Both the position numbers and the translations under genes were made by a program. DNA of 64,000 nucleotides from Amycolatopsis circi (GTDB lineage Bacteria > Actinomycetota > Actinomycetes > Mycobacteriales > Pseudonocardiaceae): assembly GCF_003385235.1 (NCBI RefSeq), contig NZ_PQIA01000011.1, positions 1 to 64,000 of the forward strand, read 5' to 3'. Each line of letters opens with the position of its first letter. Position 1 is the first letter of the stretch. Below, piece after piece: positions 60,152 through 64,000 of the stretch. The notes beneath the pieces are model-generated. The model did not search any database, was not told where the DNA came from, and was given only the letters and a program-made list of their open reading frames with translations.

Positions 60152-60757
60152 GTGGCAAACATGGAAACGAGGAAAAGAGCGCCGGGGATGGCGCCGGACG
60201 ACCGGCGGCGGATGATCGTCCGCGCGGTGCTTCCGCTGGTCGTCGAGCACGGCCACGGGGTGACGACCGCGCAGATCGCCCGGGCCGCCGGGATCGGCGA
60301 GGGCACCATCTTCCGGGTCTTCAAGGACAAGGACGAACTGTTCGACGCGTGTGTGGAAGCCGCGCTCAATCCGGCGGAGGCGCTGGAGATGATCGGGGAG
60401 ATCCCGGCTGAGCTGCCGCTGGAGAAGCGCCTGGCGGAGGCTGCCGAAGCGATGAACGCGCACCTGCAGCGGATGGGCGCGGTGATGGCCGCGACCATGA
60501 AGGGACGGCCGCGCGCGATAGAGGAGGCGCGCAACCGCAAGTCGGTGACCGGGGACAGCCGGCGCGAGTCGCTTGAGGCGATGCAGCGCGCGGTACGGGA
60601 GCTGTTCGTTCCGGACGCCGCCCGGCTGCGGCTGCCGGTGGACAAGGCCGCGTCGCTGTTCCTGGCGCTGCTGTTCACCCAGTCCCGGCAAATGCCCGGT
60701 TCCCCGACCACCGACGAGGTCATCGACGTCTTCCTGCACGGTTCGGTGCTGGCGTGA
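60152..60757 (+). CDS. TetR-family repressor of the downstream ABC exporter
   Basis: A 201-residue TetR regulator. The helix-turn-helix is at about residues 35-65 (HGVTTAQIARAAGIGEGTIF, then RVFKDKDELFDAC). The C-terminal ligand domain is Met/Arg-rich. The start may be GTG 60152 or the ATG three codons later. It lies in one operon with the exporter; the next gene starts within its stop codon (GTGA). It binds, by position, the palindrome at 60127-60148. Confidence 0.9.
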   Translation: MANMETRKRAPGMAPDDRRRMIVRAVLPLVVEHGHGVTTAQIARAAGIGEGTIFRVFKDKDELFDACVEAALNPAEALEMIGEIPAELPLEKRLAEAAEAMNAHLQRMGAVMAATMKGRPRAIEEARNRKSVTGDSRRESLEAMQRAVRELFVPDAARLRLPVDKAASLFLALLFTQSRQMPGSPTTDEVIDVFLHGSVLA

Positions 60758-62712
60758 TCCCCGGCGGTGGGGGCGGGATCGAGATGGCCCTCGGCCGCCG
60801 CGGTCGCCGCAGGATGGCGCAATCCGTGCCGGACAGCGGTCTCACCGGGCCGGTCGACATCCCGGAACCGGAACAGCCGGAACAGCCGAAAGGCCTGCGG
60901 GCGCGGCTGTCGCGGATGCGCACTTCGATCGCCGGCACCGTCCGCGGACTGCCGAAAGTCGCGAGGCTGACCTGGCAGGCCAGCCCGACGCTGACCATCG
61001 TGCTCGCGGTGATCACGCTGGCGTCCGGCCTGCTGCCGACGGTCACCGCGTACCTCGCGAAAATCCTGCTGGACTCGGTGGTCGCGGCGATCCAGCATCA
61101 CGGGTCGACGGCCGACATCGTGCGCATCACGCTGTTCCAGTTCGGCGTGCTGGCGGCGACCGCGATCAGCAGCTCGCTCACCACGATCGCGCAATCCCTG
61201 CTGCAGGAACGGATGACGCTCACCATCCGGCACCAGGTCATGCAGCACGCGAGCGACCTGCACCTGGCGTACTTCGAGGGTTCGACGTCGTACGACATGC
61301 TGCGCCAGGCCGCGCAGGAAGCGCCGACGCGTCCGTTGTCGATGATGACCTCGGCGCTCGGCCTGATCCGGACGCTGATCACCTTCGCCAGCATGATCGC
61401 GCTGCTGGTGTCGATCAGTCCGTTGCTCGCGCTGGTCGCTTTGCTGGCCCCGATTCCGGCGTTCATCTCGCAGTCGAAGTACGGCTCGCGGGCGTTCTGG
61501 CTCACCTTCATGATGTCGCCGATCAAACGGCGGATGGACTATCTGTCCTCTTTGGTCACTACGGACACGTATGCCAAGGAGACCAAGCTGTTCGGCCTCG
61601 GTCCGTACTTCGTGGACCGGTTCCGGAAGCTGGGCGTGGTGGCCTACGACCGGCAGCGGAAGCTGACGGTGAAACGAAATGTCAGCTCGACGTCGTGGGG
61701 ATTGCTGAGCACGCTGGTCGGCTCGGGGATCGCGTTGTACATCGCGCTGGAAGCCGTGGGCGGCCGGCTCACGCTGGGCGACCTGGCGCTGTACACCGCC
61801 GCCGCGACGTCTGTGCAAAGCTCGGTGACCGGGCTGTTCACCGCGTTTTCCGGGATGTACGAGAACAATCTCTATCTGGACACGCTGTACCGATTCCTCG
61901 ACACCAAACCGGAAATCACCGCACCGGCGAAGCCGCGACCGCTTCCGTCCACTGTGGATGGACACATCCAGTTCGAGTCGGTGAGCTTCAGCTATCCAGG
62001 CGCGGACGAACCGGCGTTGCACGGGGTGAGCTTCGAGATCCGTCCTGGCGAAACCGTCGCCGTGGTGGGCCGCAACGGCGCGGGCAAGTCGACGCTGTTC
62101 AAGCTGCTGTGTCGGCTGTATGACCCGACAGCGGGCCGGATTCTGTTGGACGGCGTGGACATCCGCGAGTACGACCCGGTGCAGCTGCGCACCAAGATCA
62201 GCGCGATGTTCCAGGATTACGTGACGTACCAAGGTACCGCGGCGGAGAACATCGGCCTCGGCGATCTGAACCGGCTCACCGATCGCGAGCACATCGAGGA
62301 GTCCGCCCGCCGAGCCGGAGCCGACGAGCGCATCGCCCGGCTGCCAACGGGTTACGACAGCCCGCTCGGCCGCTGGTTCGACCAGGGCGTGTCGCTGTCC
62401 GGCGGCGAATGGCAGAAAATCGCGCTGGCCCGGGCCTTCCAGCGCGAGGCCCCGATCCTGATCCTGGACGAGCCGACGTCTGCTTTGGACGCCCAAGCCG
62501 AGCACGACCTGTTCGACCGGCTGGACACGTTGTCGCGCGGCCGGACGACGCTGTACATCTCGCATCGCTTCTCGACGGTCCGCCAGGCCGAGCGCATTCT
62601 GCTGCTTGACCACGGGAAGGTCGCGGAGTACGGCACGCACGAAGCACTGATGGCGGCCGACGCCGGGTACGCGGAATTGTTCACGCTGCAAGCGGAGGCG
62701 TACTTGAAGTGA
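60754..62712 (+). CDS. ABC exporter half-transporter (MsbA/LmrA type)
   Basis: A 652-residue fusion of membrane and ATPase domains. A basic N-terminal extension of about 60 residues precedes a six-helix exporter domain (about 75-370). The nucleotide-binding domain has Walker A GRNGAGKSTLF (about 440), signature LSGGEWQKIALARAF, Walker [15 protein letters not shown] and an H-loop in ISHRFSTVRQAE. The substrate, a drug or lipid, is unknown. The GTG start overlaps the TetR stop as GTGA. Acting alone it would be a homodimer. Confidence 0.9.
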   Translation: MIPGGGGGIEMALGRRGRRRMAQSVPDSGLTGPVDIPEPEQPEQPKGLRARLSRMRTSIAGTVRGLPKVARLTWQASPTLTIVLAVITLASGLLPTVTAYLAKILLDSVVAAIQHHGSTADIVRITLFQFGVLAATAISSSLTTIAQSLLQERMTLTIRHQVMQHASDLHLAYFEGSTSYDMLRQAAQEAPTRPLSMMTSALGLIRTLITFASMIALLVSISPLLALVALLAPIPAFISQSKYGSRAFWLTFMMSPIKRRMDYLSSLVTTDTYAKETKLFGLGPYFVDRFRKLGVVAYDRQRKLTVKRNVSSTSWGLLSTLVGSGIALYIALEAVGGRLTLGDLALYTAAATSVQSSVTGLFTAFSGMYENNLYLDTLYRFLDTKPEITAPAKPRPLPSTVDGHIQFESVSFSYPGADEPALHGVSFEIRPGETVAVVGRNGAGKSTLFKLLCRLYDPTAGRILLDGVDIREYDPVQLRTKISAMFQDYVTYQGTAAENIGLGDLNRLTDREHIEESARRAGADERIARLPTGYDSPLGRWFDQGVSLSGGEWQKIALARAFQREAPILILDEPTSALDAQAEHDLFDRLDTLSRGRTTLYISHRFSTVRQAERILLLDHGKVAEYGTHEALMAADAGYAELFTLQAEAYLK

Positions 62713-62743
62713 TTATCTTGGGGTGATCAGCCGAGGGGGTTTC

Positions 62744-63328
62744 GTGCTCATCACCACTCAAGACCTGGGGGTCACCGCGGGCGAGACAGCGCTGTTCAGC
62801 GGTCTCGACCTGGCCGTCGACGCCGGCGAATGCCTGGTCGTCCGCGGTGCCAACGGGGCGGGCAAGTCGACATTGCTGCGCTGTCTCTACGGGAATCAGG
62901 CGCCGACGTCCGGTTCCGTGTCCGTCTGCGGCGGACCGCCGGACGAGCGGTCCGCCGCTTTCCGCCGCCGGGTTTCCGTCCTTTTCGACGATTCGGCGCT
63001 CTTCGACGAACTCACGCCGCGCCAGCATCTCGACCTGCTGCGCAATTCCTTCGGCGGCGAACTGGCCGACGGCCCGGTCCCGGCTCCCGATGTGCCCGCG
63101 TCGGAACTCTCCGCCGGACAACGGCGTCGGCTCCTGCTGCACGCGGCGGTCGCGCGTCCGCACGAGGTGCTGCTGCTGGACGAACCGGAACGCGCCCTCG
63201 ACGCAGAGGGACGCGCCTGGCTGTCCACGCTGGTCCGCACCAGCACCCAACGCGGTGCGGCGGTCGTCGTGGCGAGCCATCACCCGCCGCTCGCGGACGA
63301 GGTCGCGGATTACGTGGTGGACCTGTGA
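62744..63328 (+). CDS. ABC transporter ATP-binding protein (CcmA-like, short)
   Basis: A 194-residue single ATPase. Walker A is GANGAGKSTLL, the signature is LSAGQRRRLLLHAA, Walker B is VLLLDEPERALD, and the H-loop is VVASHHPPL. It is shorter than most, with a compact helical subdomain. The start is the GTG at 62744 with GAGGGGG upstream; an in-frame GTG at 62723 lacks one. The next gene, a membrane protein, begins in its stop codon, so the two form a separate export or ABC-2-like unit. Confidence 0.85.
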   Translation: MLITTQDLGVTAGETALFSGLDLAVDAGECLVVRGANGAGKSTLLRCLYGNQAPTSGSVSVCGGPPDERSAAFRRRVSVLFDDSALFDELTPRQHLDLLRNSFGGELADGPVPAPDVPASELSAGQRRRLLLHAAVARPHEVLLLDEPERALDAEGRAWLSTLVRTSTQRGAAVVVASHHPPLADEVADYVVDL

Positions 63329-64000
63329 AACGCCCGGACCTGGTCCTGGCGCTGGTCATCGCGGTCGGCTTGCTGGGATCGCCGTTCTACAACACCGAAC
63401 TGGTGCGAAGCCAGCTGATCGGCGGCGCACCGGTGGGCACGCTCGGCAGCATGCTCGTGCTGTGCACCGGCCTCGCGCTGGCCTGGCGAGCGACGCTGCG
63501 TCGCGGATATGTCTGGGCGCATCCAGCCACGCTGACCTGGGACGATTTCGACGACCAGCGTCCTGCCACTCTCACCCGACGGCTCGTCCTGGACTGGGCG
63601 GCCCGCTTCGCGGTCGCTGCGTACTTCTTCGCCGTTTCCGGGATGCTCATCGGCTTTCCCAGCTCGCTCGTCGGCCCGGTGGTGCTTTTCGTGGTCATCG
63701 CCGCGCTGGCCTTGGTGCAGGGCCGCCGCCGCTCGTTCCCCGGCGAATCCCTGCTGCCACTGACTCTCGCGCTGCCGCTGATCATTCCACTGTGGACATA
63801 CGTGCTCGCCGCTGTTCTCTTGGCGATCGCCTTGGCCCGCTCCTCTTCGTTGCCGCACACGGTTTCTCGCGACACCTTGATCCGGCACCACACCGAACGC
63901 ATGGTGCGCCGGACATCCGCCGCCTTCCTGGACGTCTGGGCGTTGCTCCCAGCGGGCCGCCCAGTGCCGTGGCGAAACGCGCTCGCCAGCCGATTCGTCG
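63325..64000 (+). CDS. Membrane protein, probable ABC permease partner (cut by the window edge)
   Basis: The reading frame starts at GTG 63325, overlapping the ATPase stop as GTGA, and stays open for 225 codons to the window end. The visible part starts MKRPDLVLALVIAVGLLGSP and has about six hydrophobic segments (for example PLTLALPLIIPLWTYVLAAV) with short basic loops. No family signature is clear. Coupling to the ATPase makes it the likely transmembrane subunit. Confidence 0.75.
   Translation, partial: MKRPDLVLALVIAVGLLGSPFYNTELVRSQLIGGAPVGTLGSMLVLCTGLALAWRATLRRGYVWAHPATLTWDDFDDQRPATLTRRLVLDWAARFAVAAYFFAVSGMLIGFPSSLVGPVVLFVVIAALALVQGRRRSFPGESLLPLTLALPLIIPLWTYVLAAVLLAIALARSSSLPHTVSRDTLIRHHTERMVRRTSAAFLDVWALLPAGRPVPWRNALASRFV

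Noticed and set aside
59659-62691. 1010-codon minus-strand open frame
   Set aside because: It is a high-GC shadow of the E2, TetR and ABC exporter genes. Arg/Gln/His-rich composition, no domain, and the sense strand carries clear families.

Overview
The window is high-GC actinobacterial chromosome. It most likely comes from the Pseudonocardiaceae and fits Amycolatopsis best. The basis is an HspR-controlled dnaK-grpE-dnaJ-hspR operon, a FadE5-type acyl-CoA dehydrogenase, an EspG/DUF3558/PPE-like type VII secretion module, a rifampin phosphotransferase behind a RAE-like site, an IdeR/DmdR-type iron box, frequent GTG starts with GTGA gene overlaps, and several families of long intergenic palindromes. 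The genus is an inference. I see no prophage, insertion sequence, CRISPR array or biosynthetic cluster.

Layout. 0.1-4.5 kb: chaperone operon on the minus strand. 4.5-9.3 kb: a secreted alpha/beta hydrolase, a DUF4097-like protein, a PEBP-family protein, a GNAT enzyme and an SMR pump with its TetR regulator. 9.4-17.3 kb: a large membrane Fe-S reductase, a membrane protein plus CDF transporter, a CAP-domain protein and Rph. 17.4-21.4 kb: a 1331-residue secreted protein of 13 repeats. 21.4-25.1 kb: a MarR/FAD-monooxygenase divergent pair, dcd, an Lcp/MpaB-like protein and tRNA-Gly(CCC). 25.4-34.9 kb: an amino-acid permease, tandem paralogues, small enzymes, FadE5, an atypical LuxR regulator, a mismatch glycosylase, a frameshifted methyltransferase and VanZ. 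35-42.1 kb: a secreted 5'-nucleotidase, YjbR, and a thioredoxin-NHL/GroES-like/VanW operon, then an SMI1/KNR4-like gene. 42.1-42.5 kb: a nested palindromic element lying exactly between two convergent stop codons. 42.5-48.2 kb: a beta-solenoid membrane protein and the ESX-associated module. 48.2-54.7 kb: a polar amino-acid ABC transporter, a deletion-fusion pseudogene, and an iron-regulated siderophore uptake locus. 54.7-64 kb: an M20 peptidase bracketed by two palindromes, a 2-oxoacid dehydrogenase operon (E1alpha, E1beta, E2), and a TetR/ABC exporter operon that runs off the right edge.

The strongest unexplained signal is the intergenic palindromes. Family A (three copies) and family B (two copies) keep perfect or near-perfect pairing although arm sequences differ between copies, so changes are compensated. 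The 381-bp element at 42144-42524 holds two inverted modules. Each starts one base after a flanking stop codon, and each carries a hairpin with an identical 23-base loop segment on a diverged but still self-complementary stem. Two gene remnants, a frameshifted methyltransferase and an ATP-grasp/transglutaminase deletion fusion, show local decay.
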